Below are positions 33,053 to 46,464 of a DNA stretch of 64,000 nt, piece by piece (positions within the stretch are counted from its first letter, which is position 1; each line of letters begins with the position of its first letter). The DNA is from Lolium rigidum (lineage: Eukaryota > Streptophyta > Magnoliopsida > Poales > Poaceae), in assembly GCF_022539505.1 (NCBI RefSeq), contig NC_061514.1:214803141-214867140 (forward strand), read 5' to 3'. A program made the position numbers and the translations under genes. A model generated the notes under the pieces. It searched no databases. It was not told the origin of the DNA and worked only from the letters and a program-made list of their open reading frames with translations.

Positions 33053-34833
33053 GAATGGTATCAGAGCATAGTGTTGCCTGTAGGATCGAGACCCTAGGTT
33101 TGGATTAGAAATAGGAAGATCCTAGGATGAAAATTTTGTCTAAACCTATTTCAATCAAAAAGATGTTTGGATTTTAAACTTCTGGTACTCTCATCTATTC
33201 CATCTTCAAAATTGTTTTCCTCTCAATTTAGATGACCACTTTATCAAACTATCGACAAGGACCGATGATGACCCTGTGACTGAAGTGAGGGATCTCGCTT
33301 TAGGTGACATTCGTCGACCTTGCTAGAAGTGTTGTATGGGAGACCAATGAAGAACTGGAAGAAAGACTTCGATGCAGACTACGCAACACCTGAAGATACA
33401 CCGAAGGAGAAGAATAGAAACTTGAAACATCCAAAGCAGAAATAGACCAGACCACCATTACTCTCTTTTATTGAAACAACGCTAGCATTACAAAGTATTG
33501 ATCTTACCAAACTGAGGTATGACCATGCTAGTTTGTTTGTGTGAAACATATTGCTTGATGCTTGTTAGATGATTGTTGTTTGCCGAATTGCCTTGATCTG
33601 ATGTGTTTGGGTAGGAAATCTTCTTTAGATCTTTCTATCTATTCTCGTATATACCCAACCCATGAAATGTTCTCTCGGCAACTCGCCATGAAGACAACAG
33701 TAGTGAAATCAACCTAGATGTTTCCTATCATATGAAGAAGCATAGGATGTGAGATACGCAAAACCCTAGTTAAGGATCGATAGAAGTATTTTCAAAACAA
33801 TTCAATAATGGGGATTGAAACATTGATTCAATTCTCCATGGAAGTTTTTGTCAAACTTGTGAGGTTGACCAAGAGTTAGAATACGAGATATACCAAACTG
33901 AAAACAAGGAAATGATTGGGTGCGACATGGATTGGCCCCCATGAAGACTACTCATATTGTTCGCTCTTGTTATGAGGAATGGTAAATCTAGAGAGACAAT
34001 ACCTACAAAAGAGATGTCGGCGAATAAGCCAAAATCCTAGGGTGGAGAAATATTATACCCTTATAGTAGGCAAGTGTTGCCAAGTGTAGAACTACGTTTA
34101 GTTTGAAGATCTAGCCACTAGATGAAGAGTGGTGGAAAGTTGCCAAAGACACCAATAAACAAAGATGAGGAAAGTCACGAGTCCTTACATCTTGATATCC
34201 TGTTTGACCCAAGGAGTAACCCATCAGTATCAAAATTATTTCAACCAACCATTTGGATTAGAAGTCTTACTATGAAGGAAACCTATCCGACTCACCTTGG
34301 AGAGATATATTGTTCACTATATGTGAATAAACATTCACCTATTGGATACAAACCCAGAAGCCATAAGCCACAGATGTTTTCCAAATATGACATGTGGTCA
34401 AGTCATATCCTCGGATGTGCCAAGTCATATCCAAGATAAGCTTAGCCTAAACCCAAGACCTAAGACTATCTACAAAAGTTTCTTTTAAGGGTGATAGAAG
34501 CCATACCCTTGGATTTTGGATTACGCGGGATACCGTATGAGATGGTATTTGGAGAAGGTAGCACAAGGAGTTTCCCATGAGTATACCCACGGAAAAGATA
34601 ATACCAATGTGATGAGTACCCTCATATGAATGGATACAGCGGATGGTATGACCGCATATGGTTTAGTGTCGAGTTTTCAAAGCCCAAGGTTAATTAACTT
34701 CTGAAATCTCCTCGGAGATGTTTGAAAGAAAAGCAATAGTGAGTATGAACCTTCTAGAAGACCTGAGCCTAAAACCTTTTTTTCTAGCCTTTCACAAATC
34801 TCGAGGACGAGATTTCTTTTAAGGGTGGTAGTC
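33053..34833 (+). other. Array interior 1, non-coding (1781 bp)
   Basis: Begins GAA then the primer site TGGTATCAGAGC (33056-33067), complementary to tRNA-Met. It ends with CTCGAGGACGAGATTTC and a purine tract at about 34821-34831. A 105-codon open frame (34122-34439) is kept in all three interiors, but it resembles no protein and copies this young would share it anyway. A second purine-tract-like motif is at 34479-34497. Confidence 0.8.
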
Positions 34834-37800
34834 TGTCACATCCCGAAATTTTCTAAATTTTGGAATGTAAAATAAAAATACATTTGATGCTTGATTTTTT
34901 TGAAATTGATTGAAATTCACAAAGAATTAAAACTTTTTAAAAATTATTTACAAGTTAATTCCAAAATAGTATTTTTAAAGACTTTTGATTTTAAAGTATT
35001 TTCAAAATCAAGCATATCCTTGCTTTCAAAGTTTTCAAATCCTTATTGGATTTCTATTTAAGAAAATAAAACTATAGAAAACTATATGTAAAATATTGCC
35101 CAAGTAGCCATATAGGCCAAGTGCATATAATTATTATTTTATTTTCACAAATGGATTTTAAACAAGTTCTTTGTTGTCCTAAAACACTATTTTGATTTTT
35201 ACGAATTTTTATAAACTTGTTTGGTATGTGTATGTTGAAACTATTCACATATAGCCATAATGGCATAGTAGTAATAAAATGATATAAAATAATAATTTGT
35301 AAAATTTAAGTCTTTATGTTATCCTATACTGAGCAATATAATTTTACAAACCCGTAAAAATTTGTTTCACTCAAATCGAAATTACGAAACTCATTTTACA
35401 AAAGAAACAAGTAAAGGGAAAAAGAAAAAAAGGAAAAAAAAAGAAAACGGGCCGGCCAGCCGGACCGAACGGCCCAACAGCAGGCGGCCAGGCCAAGCCC
35501 ACCCGGCCGACCGAGCCCAGCCACCATCCATCGATCGGTTTAGTGGAGGAACGAAAAATCCCGTGTTTATAAAACTTATCTCCACTTAAAGGCAGTTTTC
35601 TTGATCTACACAACTCCAAATTCAGATCCGTTTGTTTCTACGCGTTTCTAACTTCGAGGCCCACCTTTTCCACCGACCTATGGTCTATATAAACTCTCCA
35701 CCAGACAGCAGTTTCGTTTTTCCTTTCCTCCTCTCGAAATCCTATATCAGCGAAATCTTAACTCGTTGATTTGACCCCCAAAACCACCTCAAATCGCTTC
35801 GGGCTCTACACGAAAGTTGTAGATCTCGTCGAGATCTTTCAATCCCGACCAATCTCATCTCTTTTCATTCACCATACACGAATAATTTCGCATTGCAATG
35901 CGTCAGGTCTGACAAAGGGAATCTTCAATTAGTTCGTGCTCGTTCCACGAAATCCAAATTCCTTTGGTGAGTATGTAGATCTGATCATCCTCTACAATTT
36001 TCATGTTGGAAGTTTTTCTATTTGAAGTACCGATTTACCGTTCATCTACAGATCTATTTCGAGTCAACCGGAGCCAAATCGAGTTTCAAAACGATCTCGA
36101 ATCGTCATGACTTCAACACAGAAGTTGTTCCTCTCGTCAAGACCTTTCAATTGCCGCAAGTTTCACCTTGTTTTGTTCATCGAGCAAAGAGAAAAACGTA
36201 ATACAAAATTCAGATCTTATAAGGTATAACCCAGATCTTGTCAAACTCACTATTTCATTGTGAAAAGTAAATTGTGCGTTAGATAGATCTATTAATTCTA
36301 TACAACTTTGATGTAGAAAGTTTTTCCATCTGAGTAAATTTTTCTGTCAACCCTTATGACATCATCATGACATCAGCATAGTCAACTCAGTCTGGTCAAA
36401 GTCAAATTACAGTCAGCGGTACAGTCAGCAGTACAGTCAGCGGTACAGTCAGCAGTCAGCGGTACAGTAAGCAGTACAGTCAGCTTCTCAGTCAAACTCG
36501 GTCAAACTCGTTTTAAATTTGAATTTAAATACCAGATTTGTTGCACAACTTGTAAATTCAATATAAAATCAACCACTGGGCCAAATTTTACAAATTTTAT
36601 ATTTTCGGAAAGCTTACAATATGTAGTACACAATTTTGCAATAATACTGTATAGGTTTTCTGTTAGATTTTGCGTCATAATTCAAATAGTTAAATTAAGT
36701 CTTTCATACGATAAAATTTGTATAAAATAATCTACTGGCCCAAATCTTATGAATTTGTACTCTCTGGAATCCTCAGAATATTTACTACAACATGGAATAA
36801 AAATTGTACAACTTTGATACGTGCACAAACTTGCTTTAGTAAAATCTATCTGAATCAGTAATTCAAGGATAATTCAAATTCTATAAATCGTTTTCGAATA
36901 ATTCCAATTGCCCTATTCTTTTGTTACTGTAGCCTATCCAGGGAGGTCAAATTCATATTTTAACAACACATAATGCTTGCTGTAGCTAATTAATAAGGTT
37001 GTATATGTAAAGTAGATACTCGATTAATGGTTTTTCTAAATCAAATTAAATGTCCAGAATACTTTATTGACATTGCACATATCAGAGAAAACATAATGCA
37101 ACACTTACACACCACCCCTCTTGTGAAGTTAAATTGTTGCATGCATACATGTCTATGATTGTTCATATCGAATGTTTGTTTATTTTTTGTTGTCTTGTTT
37201 GATTATGATGTTGTTGTTGAATGGTGTGTTTATGTTGTGCTATATTCTATGTTATAGTTGTACGGAGAGGCACGTATTTTGATTAACATAAGTGAACGCA
37301 CTTCGACTACCAAAAAGGCAAGTGACATTCAAATCCTACTTATTTTATATTATGCATTAGTGTTTTTAAATTAGTATGCATGGTAGGGTTTTTGTTTTCA
37401 AAAGAAAAGTATTATGATATGCCCAGATCCTAGTAGTGTGTAGCCACCTCTTAAACACAACTTGCTAGGATTGTCAGAAGTGATTTAAAAATAATGTCAA
37501 TGCTTTGTTTCACTTATTGGTTAAAGTGTTGTTTGAAAAATTGAAAGTTAATAACCTTAATGAAACACCTGGGTGGAATTGGTGTGGCTTTGGATTATGT
37601 TGAGTGGCCACCTGGGGCTACATACCTGGCAGTGAAAACCATGGTATGTGGTGGTGACCTGGGGGGTGAGTACACTTGTGGGTTGCCACCCTGGGTTGAA
37701 TTGGTGTGGCTTTGGATTATGTTGAGTGGCCACCTGGGGCTACATACCTGGCAGTGAAAACCATGGTATGTGGTGGTGACCTGGGGGTGAGTACACTTGT

Positions 37801-38860
37801 GGGTTGCCACCCAGGAACAAAGAGATTGCTATGTCTTCCGTGTGTAGTGTACTTCTAGTGCAACCACAATACATTATGGGCTCTGTCTTAGCTAAGTACT
37901 TAGTGGGAAACCTTGCCTGGGTATCGCCAGAGGGTGGAATTTTGGGCACGGGCGGATCCGGTAGGTGGAGGGGCTACTAAGGAAAATCTTCGTAGTGACC
38001 TCGTCCTGGCCTTAATGAAGATGAAGAATTTTGGCAAAAAGACTTGGTTGCGAATTGTGGGTAAAGAGCACAACCTCTCGAGAGTTAAACCTAAGATCTT
38101 AGCCGTGTCCCCGGTTACGGACAATTTGAGTCTCTAGACAAGGAAGTACGGAATAATCTCATCACCTTTTCTGAATGATTAAAAGTTTGTATAGAAACAT
38201 ATGATGGGATTTTCCCGGGGCTACATACCCAGCGGTGAAAACCATGGTATGTGGTGGTGACTCGAGGTTTATCCTAGTTGAGTGGCCCTGGGGCTACGTA
38301 CCCGGAAGTGAAAACCATGGTATGTGGTGGTGACTCGGGAGTTATCTTGACTTTGTGTTTTTTTGTAAAAATCTTTTCAAGATTTGTAAAATGTTTTGGT
38401 TTTAAATAAAATATAGGATAAAATTGGCTTTATGCAAATTTGCCTAAACTCCACTTGCCAAATATCATGTAGATAGTCATGCCCAAAACAACCACCATAT
38501 AAGTGTCATTTGCCAGTACATCATTGTACTGACCTCCATTCGTGGGGCTGCATATTCAAACGTGCAGGATTTTCTGAGGAGAAGTACGTGGTAGGATCTC
38601 GAGTCTACATTCCAACATGACTGCCTGTGGCACATGAAGATGATGGAGGCTCATTGCTGATTTACTTTCCACTGTGTTTATTCTGAGCTAGTCCATGTGA
38701 CTATGCAATTTGTAAGGTTTTATTGTACCATCTGGATCAACGATGTAGTAATTTAATACTATTGCAATGATTACTATATTTTGTAATGTGTGTGCTATCG
38801 GTGATCCCGGAATAGCACTATACACAGTATCTTATCTTTATTAAAAGGTAGGGTGCTACA
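34834..38860 (+). repeat. Array LTR2 (4027 bp)
   Basis: Contains a tandem duplication of about 127 bp at roughly 37567-37820 (repeat of TTGGTGTGGCTTTGGATTAT) that LTR1 and LTR4 lack, and an expanded ACAGTCAGC minisatellite at 36410-36485. Primer site of the next unit at 38864-38875. Confidence 0.9.
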
Positions 38861-40643
38861 GAATGGTATCAGAGCATAGTGTTGCCTGTAGGATCGATAC
38901 CCTAGGTTTGGATTAGAAATAGGAAGATCCTAGGATGAAATTTTTGTCTAAACCTATTTCAATCAAAAAGATGTTTGGATTTTATACTTCTGGTACTCTC
39001 ATCTATTCCATCTTCAAAATTGTTTTCCTCTCAATTTAGATGACCACTTTATCAAACTATCGACAAGGACCGATGATGACCCTGTGACTGAAGTGAGGGA
39101 CTGCTGCTTTAGGTGACATTCGTCGACCTTGCTAGAAGTGTTGTATGGGAGACCAATGAAGAACTGGAAGAAAGACTTCGATGCAGACTACGCAACACCT
39201 GAAGATACACCGAAGGAGAAGAATAGAAACTTGAAACATCCAAAGCAGAAATAGACCAGACCACCATTACTCTCTTTTATTGAAACAACGCTAGCATTAC
39301 AAAGTATTGATCTTACCAAACTGAGGTATGACCATGCTAGTTTGTTTGTGTGAAACATATTGCTTGATGCTTGTTAGATGATTGTTGTTTGCCGAATTGC
39401 CTTGATCTGATGTGTTTGGGTAGGAAATCTTCTTTAGAACTTTCTATCTATTCTCGTATATACCCAACCCAAGAAATGTTCTCTCGGCAACTCGCCATGA
39501 AGACAACAGTAGTGAAATCAACCTAGATGTTTCCTATCATATGAAGAAGCATAGGATGGGAGATACGCAAAACCCTAGTTAAGGATCGATAGAAGTATTT
39601 TCAAAACAATTCAATAATGGGGATTGAAACATTGATTCAATTCTCCATGGAAGTTTTTGTCAAACTTGTGAGGTTGACCAAGAGTTAGAATACGAGATAT
39701 ACCAAGCTGAAAACAAGGTAATGATTGGGTGCGACATGGATTGGCCCCCATGACGACTACTCATATTGTTCGCTCTTGTTATGAGGAATGGTAAATCTAG
39801 AGAGACAATACCTACAAAAGAGATGTCGGTGAATAAGCCAAAATCCTAGGGTGGAGAAATATTATACCCTTATAGTAGGCAAGTGTTGCCAAGTGTAGAA
39901 CTACGTTTAGTTTGAAGATCTAGCCACTAGTTGAAGAGTGGTGGAAAGTTGCCAAAGACACCAATAAACAAAGATGAGGAAAGTCACGAGTCCTTACATC
40001 TTGATATCCTGTTTGACCCAAGGAGTAACCCATCAGTATCAAAATTATTTCAACCAACCATTTGGATTAGAAGTCTTACTATGAAGGAAACCTATCCGAC
40101 TCACCTTGGAGAGATATATTGTTCACTATATGTGAATAAACATTCACCTATTGGATACAAACCCAGAAGCCATAAGCCACAGATGTTTTCCAAATATGAC
40201 ATGTGGTCAAGTCGTATCCTCGGATGTGCCAAGTCATATCCAAGATAAGCTTAGCCTAAACCCAAGACCTAAGACTATCTACAAAAGTTTCTTTTAAGGG
40301 TGGTAGAAGCCATACCCTTGGATTTTGGATTACGCGGGATACCGTATGAGATGGTATTTGGAGAAGGTAGCACAAGGAGTTTCCCATGAGTATACCCACG
40401 GAAAAGATAATACCAATGTGATGAGTACCCTCATATGAATGGATACAGCGGATGGTATGACCGCATATGGTTTAGTGTCGAGTTTTCAAAGCCCAAGGTT
40501 AATTAACTTCCGAAATCTCCTCGGAGATGTTTGAAAGAAAAGCAATAGTGAGTATGAACCTTCTAGAAGACCTGAGCCTAAAACCTTTTTTTTCTAGCCT
40601 TTCACAAATCTCGAGGACGAGATTTCTTTTAAGGGTGGTAGTC
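38861..40643 (+). other. Array interior 2, non-coding (1783 bp)
   Basis: Same layout as interior 1. The internal purine-tract-like motif TTTCTTTTAAGGGTGGTAG at 40288-40306 is an exact match to the true tract at 40625-40641 over 19 bases (allowing one base of uncertainty at the left edge). Confidence 0.8.
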
Positions 40644-43600
40644 TGTCACATCCCGAAATTTTCTAAATTTTGGAATGTAAAATAAAAATACATTTGATGC
40701 TTGATTTTTTTGAAATTGATTGAAATTCACAAAGAATTAAAACTTTTTAAAAGTTATTTACAAGTTAATTCCAAAATAGTATTTTTAAAGACTTTTGATT
40801 TTAAAGTATTTTCAAAATCAAGCATATCCTTGCTTTCAAAGTTTTCAAATCCTTATTGGATTTCTATTTAAGAAAATAAAACTATAGAAAACTATATTTG
40901 TAAAATATTGCCCAAGTAGCCATATAGGCCAAGTGCATATAATTATTATTTTATTTTCACAAATGGATTTTAAACAAGTTCTTTGTTGTCCTAAAACAAT
41001 ATTTTGATTTTTACAAATTTTTATAAACTTGTTTGGTATGTGTATGTTGAAACTATTCACATATAGCCATAATGACATAGTAGTAATAAAATGATATAAA
41101 ATAATAATTTGTAAAATTTAAGTCTTTATGTTATCCTATACTAAGCAATATAATTTTACAAACCCGTAAAAACTTGTTTCACTCAAATCGAAATTACGAA
41201 ACTCATTTTACAAAAGAAACAAGTAAAGGGAAAAAGAAAAAAAGGAAAAAAAAAAAAGAAAGCGGGCCGGCCAGCCGGACCGAACGGCCCAACAGCAGGC
41301 GGCCAGGCCAAGCCCACCCGGCCGACCGAGCCCAGCCACCATCCATCGATCGGTTCAGCGGAGGAACGAAAAATCCCGTGTTTATAAAACTTATCTCCAC
41401 TTAAACGCAGTTTTCTTGACCTACACAACTCCAAATTCAGATCCGTTTGTTTCTAAGCGTTTCTAACTTCGAGACCCATCTTTTCCACCGACCTATGGTC
41501 TATATAAACTCTCCACCAGACAGCAGTTTCGTTTTTCCTTTCCTCCTCTCGAAATGCTATATCAGCGAAATCTTAACTCGTTGATTTGACCCCCAAAACC
41601 ACCTTAAATCGCTTCGGGCTCTACACGAAAGTTGTAGATCTCGTCGAGATATTTCAATCCCGACCAATCTCATCTCTTTTCGTTCACCATACACGAATAA
41701 TTTCGCATTGCAATGCGTCAGGTATGACAAAGGGAATCTTCAATTAGTTCGTGCTCGTTCCACGAAATCCAAATTCCTTTGGTGAGTATGTAGATCTGAT
41801 CATCCTCTACAACTTTCATGTTGGAAGTTTTTCTATTTGAAGTACCGATTTACCGTTCATCTACAGATCTATTTCGAGTCAACCGGAGCCAAATCGAGTT
41901 TCAAAACGATCTCGAATCGTCATGACTTCAACACAGAAGTTGTTCCTCTCGTCAAGACCTTTCAATTGCCGCAAGTTTCACCTTGTTTTGTTCATCGAGC
42001 AAAGAGAAAAACGTAATATAAGATTCAGATCTTATAAGGTATAACCCAGATCTTGTCAAACTCACTATTTCATTGTGAAAAGTAAATTGTGCGTTAGATA
42101 GATCTATTAATTCTATACAACTTTGATGTAGAAAGTTTTTTCATCTGAGTAAATTTTTCCGTCAACCCTTATGACATCATCATGACATCAGCATAGTCAA
42201 CTCAGTCTGGTCAAAGTCAAATTACAGTCAGCGGTACAGTCAAGCAGATACAGTCAGTGATACAGTCAGCGATCACGGTACAGATAGCAAGATACGATCA
42301 GCTTCTCACCAAACTCGGTCAAACTCGTTTTAAATTTGAATTTAAATACCAGATTTGTTGCACAACTTGTAAATTCAATATAAAATCAACCATTGGCCCA
42401 AATTTTACAAATTTTATATTTTCGGAAAGCTTACAATCTGTAGTACACAATTTTGCAATAATACTGTATAGGTTTTGTGTTAGATTTTGCGTCATAATTC
42501 AAATAGTTAAATTAAGTCTTTCATACTATAAAATTTGTATAAAATAATATATTGGCCCAAATCTTATGAATTTGTACTCTCTGGAATCCTCAGAATATGT
42601 ACTACAACATGGAATAAAAATTGTACAACTTTGATACGTGCACAAACTTGCTTTAGTAAAATCTATCCGAATCAGTAATTCGAGGATAATTCAAATTCTA
42701 TAAATCGTTTTCGAATAATTCCAATTGCCCTATTCTTTTGTTACTGTAGCCTATCCAGGGAGGTCAAATTCATATTTTTACAACACATAATGCTTGCTGT
42801 AGATAATTAATAAGGTTGTATATGTAAAGTAGATACTCGATTAATGGTTTTTCTAAATCAAATTAAATGTCCAGAATACTTTATTGACATTGCACATATC
42901 AGAGAAAACATAATGCAACACTTACACACCACCCCTCTTGTGAAGTTAAATTGTTGCATGCATACATGTCTATGATTGTTCATATCGAATGTTTGTTTAT
43001 TTTTTTGTTGTCTTGTTTGATTATGATGTTGTTGTTGAATGGTGTGTTTATGTTGTGCTATATTCTATGTTATAGTTGTACGGAGAGGCACGTATTTTGA
43101 TTAACATAAGTGAACGCACTTCGACTACCAAAAAGGCAAGTGACATTTAAATCCTACTTATTTTATATTATGCATTAGTGTTTTTAAATTAGTATGCATG
43201 GTAGGGTTTTTGTTTTCAAAAGAAAAGTATTATGCTATGCCTAGATCCTAGTAGTGTGTAGCCACCTCTTAAACACAACTTGCTAGGATTGTCAGAAGTG
43301 ATTTAAAAATAATGTCAATGCTTTGTTTCACTTATTGGTTAAAGTGTTGTTTGAAAAATTGAAAGTTAATAACCTTAATGAAACACCCGGGTGGAATTGG
43401 TGTGGCTTTGGATTATGTTGAGTGGCTACTCGGGGCTACATACCTGGCGGTGAAAACCATGGTATGTGGTGGTGACTCGGGGGTGAGTACACTTGTGGGT
43501 TGCCACCCTGGGTTGAATTGGTGTGGCTTTGGATTATGTTGAGTGGCCACCTGGGGCTACATACCTGGCAGTGAAAACCATGGTATGTGGTGGTGACCTG

Positions 43601-44680
43601 GGGGGTGAGTACACTTGTGGGTTGCCACCCAGGAACAAAGAGATTGCTATGTCTTCCGTGTGTAGTGTACTTCTAGTGCAACCACAATACATTATGGGCT
43701 CTGTCTTAGCTAAGTACTTAGTGGGAAACCTTGCCTGGGTACCGCCAGAGGGTGGAATTTTGGGCACGGGCGGATCCGGTAGGTGGAGGGGCTACTAAGG
43801 AAAAGCTTCGTAGTGACCTCGTCTTGGCCTTAATGAAGATGAAGAATTTTGGCAAAAAGGCTTGGTTGCGAATTGTGGGTAAAGAGCACAACCTCTCGAG
43901 AGTTAAACCTAAGATCTTAGCCGTGTCCCCGGTTACGGACAATTTGAGTCTCTAGACAAGGAAGTACGGAATAATCTCATCACCTTTTCCGAATGATTAA
44001 AAGTTTGTATAGAAACATATGATGGGATTTTCCCGTGGCTACATACCCGGCAGTGAAAACCATGGTATGTGGTGGTGACTCGAGGTTTATCCTAGTTGAG
44101 TGGCCCTGTGGCTACGTACCCGGAAGTGAAAACCATGGTATGTGGTGGTGACTCGGGAGTTATCTTGACTTTGTGTTTTTTTGTAAAAATCTTTTCAAGA
44201 TTTGTAAAATGTTTTGGTTTTAAATAAAATATAGGATAAAATTGGCTTTATGCAAATTTGCCTAAACTCCACTTGCCAAATATCATGTAGATAGTCATGC
44301 CCAAAACAGCCACCATATAAGTGTCATTTGCCAGTACATCATTGTACTGACCTCCATTCGTGGGGCTGCATATTCAAACGTGCAGGATTTTCTGAGGAGA
44401 AGTACGTGGTAGGATCTCGAGTCTACATTCCAACATGACTGCCTGTGGCACATGAAGATGATGGAGGCTCATTGCTGATTTACTTTCCGCTGTGTTTATT
44501 CTGAGCTAGTCCATGTGACTATGCAATTTGTAAGGTTTTATTGTACCATCTGGATCAACGATGTAGTAATTTAATACTATTGCAATGATTACTATATTTT
44601 GTAATGTGTGTGCTATCAGTGATCCCGGGAATAGCACTATACACAGGTATCTTATCTTTATTAAAAGGTAGGGTGCTACA
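40644..44680 (+). repeat. Array LTR3 (4037 bp)
   Basis: Carries the 127 bp duplication (about 43388-43640), like LTR2. It shares several single-base variants with LTR4 instead. The minisatellite at 42225-42310 is scrambled (AAGCAGATACAGTCAGTGA...). Primer site of the next unit at 44684-44695. Confidence 0.9.
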
Positions 44681-46464
44681 GAATGGTATCAGAGCATAGT
44701 GTTGCCTGTAGGATCGAGACCCTAGGTTTGGATTAGAAATAGGAAGATCCTAGGATGAAAATTTTGTCTAAACCTATTTCAATCAAAAAGATGTTTGGAT
44801 TTTAAACTTCTGATACTCTCATCTATTCCATCTTCAAAATTGTTTTCCTCTCAATTTAGATGACCACTTTATCAAACTATCGACAAGGACAGATGATGAC
44901 CCTGTGACTGAAGTGAGGGACTGCTGCTTTAGGTGACATTCGTCAACCTTGCTAGAAGTGTTGTATGGGAGACCAATGAAGAACTGGAAGAAAGACTTCG
45001 ATGCAGACTACGCAACACCTGAAGATACACCGAAGGAGAAGAATAGAAACTTGAAACATCCAAAGCAGAAATAGACCAGACCACCATTACTCTCTTTTAT
45101 TGAAACAACGCTAGCATTACAAAGTATTGATCTTACCAAACTGAGGTATGACCATGCTAGTTTGTTTGTGTGAAACATATTGCTTGATGCTTGTTAGATG
45201 ATTGTTGTTTGCCGAATTGCCTTGATCTGATGTGTTTGGGTAGGAAATCTTCTTTAGATCTTTCTATCTATTCTCGTATATACCCAACCCATGAAATGTT
45301 CTCTCGGCAACTCGCCATGAAGACAACGAAGAGTGAAATCAACCTAGATGTTTCCTATCATATGAAGAAGCATAGGATGTGAGATACGCAAAACCCTAGT
45401 TAAGGATCGATAGAAGTATTTTCAAAACAATTCAATAATGGGGATTGAAACATTGATTCAATTCTCCATGGAAGTTTTTGTCAAACTTGTGAGGTTGACC
45501 AAGAGTTAGAATACGAGATATACCAAACTGAAAACAAGAAAATGATTGGGTGCGACATGGATTGGCCCCCATGACGACTACTCATATTGTTCGCTCTTGT
45601 TATGAGGAATGGTAAATCTAGAGAGACAATACCTACAAAAGAGATGTCGGCGAATAAGACAAAATCCTAGGGTGGAGAAATATTATACCCTTATAGTAGG
45701 CAAGTGTTGCCAAGTGTAGAACTACGTTTAGTTTGAAGATCTAGCCACTAGATGAAGAGTGGTGGAAAGTTGCCAAAGACACCAATAAACAAAGATGAGG
45801 AAAGTCACGAGTCCTTACATCTTGATATCCTGTTTGACCCAAGGATTAACCCATCAGTATCAAAATTATTTCAACCAACCATTTGGATTAGAAGTCTTAC
45901 TATGAAGGAAATCTATCCGACTCACCTTGGAGAGATATATTGTTCACTATATGTGAATAAACATTCACCTATTGGATACAAACCCAGAAGCCATAAGCCA
46001 CAGATGTTTTCCAAATATGACATGTGGTCAAGTCATATCCTCGGATGTGCCAAGTCATATCCAAGATAAGCTTAGCCTAAACCCAAGACCTAAGACTATC
46101 TACAAAAGTTTCTTTTAAGGGTGGTAGAAGCCATACCCTTGGATTTTGGATTACGCGGGATACCGTATGAGATGGTATTTGGAGAAGGTAGCACAAGGAG
46201 TTTCCCATGAGTATACCCACGGAAAAGATAATACCAATGTGATGAGTACCCTCATATGAATGGATACAACGGATGGTATGACCGCATATGGTTTATTGTC
46301 GAGTTTTCAAAGCCCAAGATTAATTAACTTCCGAAATCTCCTCGGAGATGTTTGAAAGAAAAGCAATAGTGAGTATGAACCTTCTAGAAGACCTGAGCCT
46401 AAAACCTTTTCTTTCTAGCATTTCTCAAATCTCGAGGACGAGATTTCTTTTAAGGGTGGTAGTC
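44681..46464 (+). other. Array interior 3, non-coding (1784 bp)
   Basis: Same layout as the other interiors, with the extra purine-tract-like motif at 46109-46127 and the true tract at about 46452-46462. Confidence 0.8.

Noticed and set aside
34122..34439. A 105-codon frame conserved in all three array interiors (also 39931-40248 and 45752-46069)
   Set aside because: The copies are over 95% identical as DNA, so a shared frame is not evidence of selection; no domain is recognisable.
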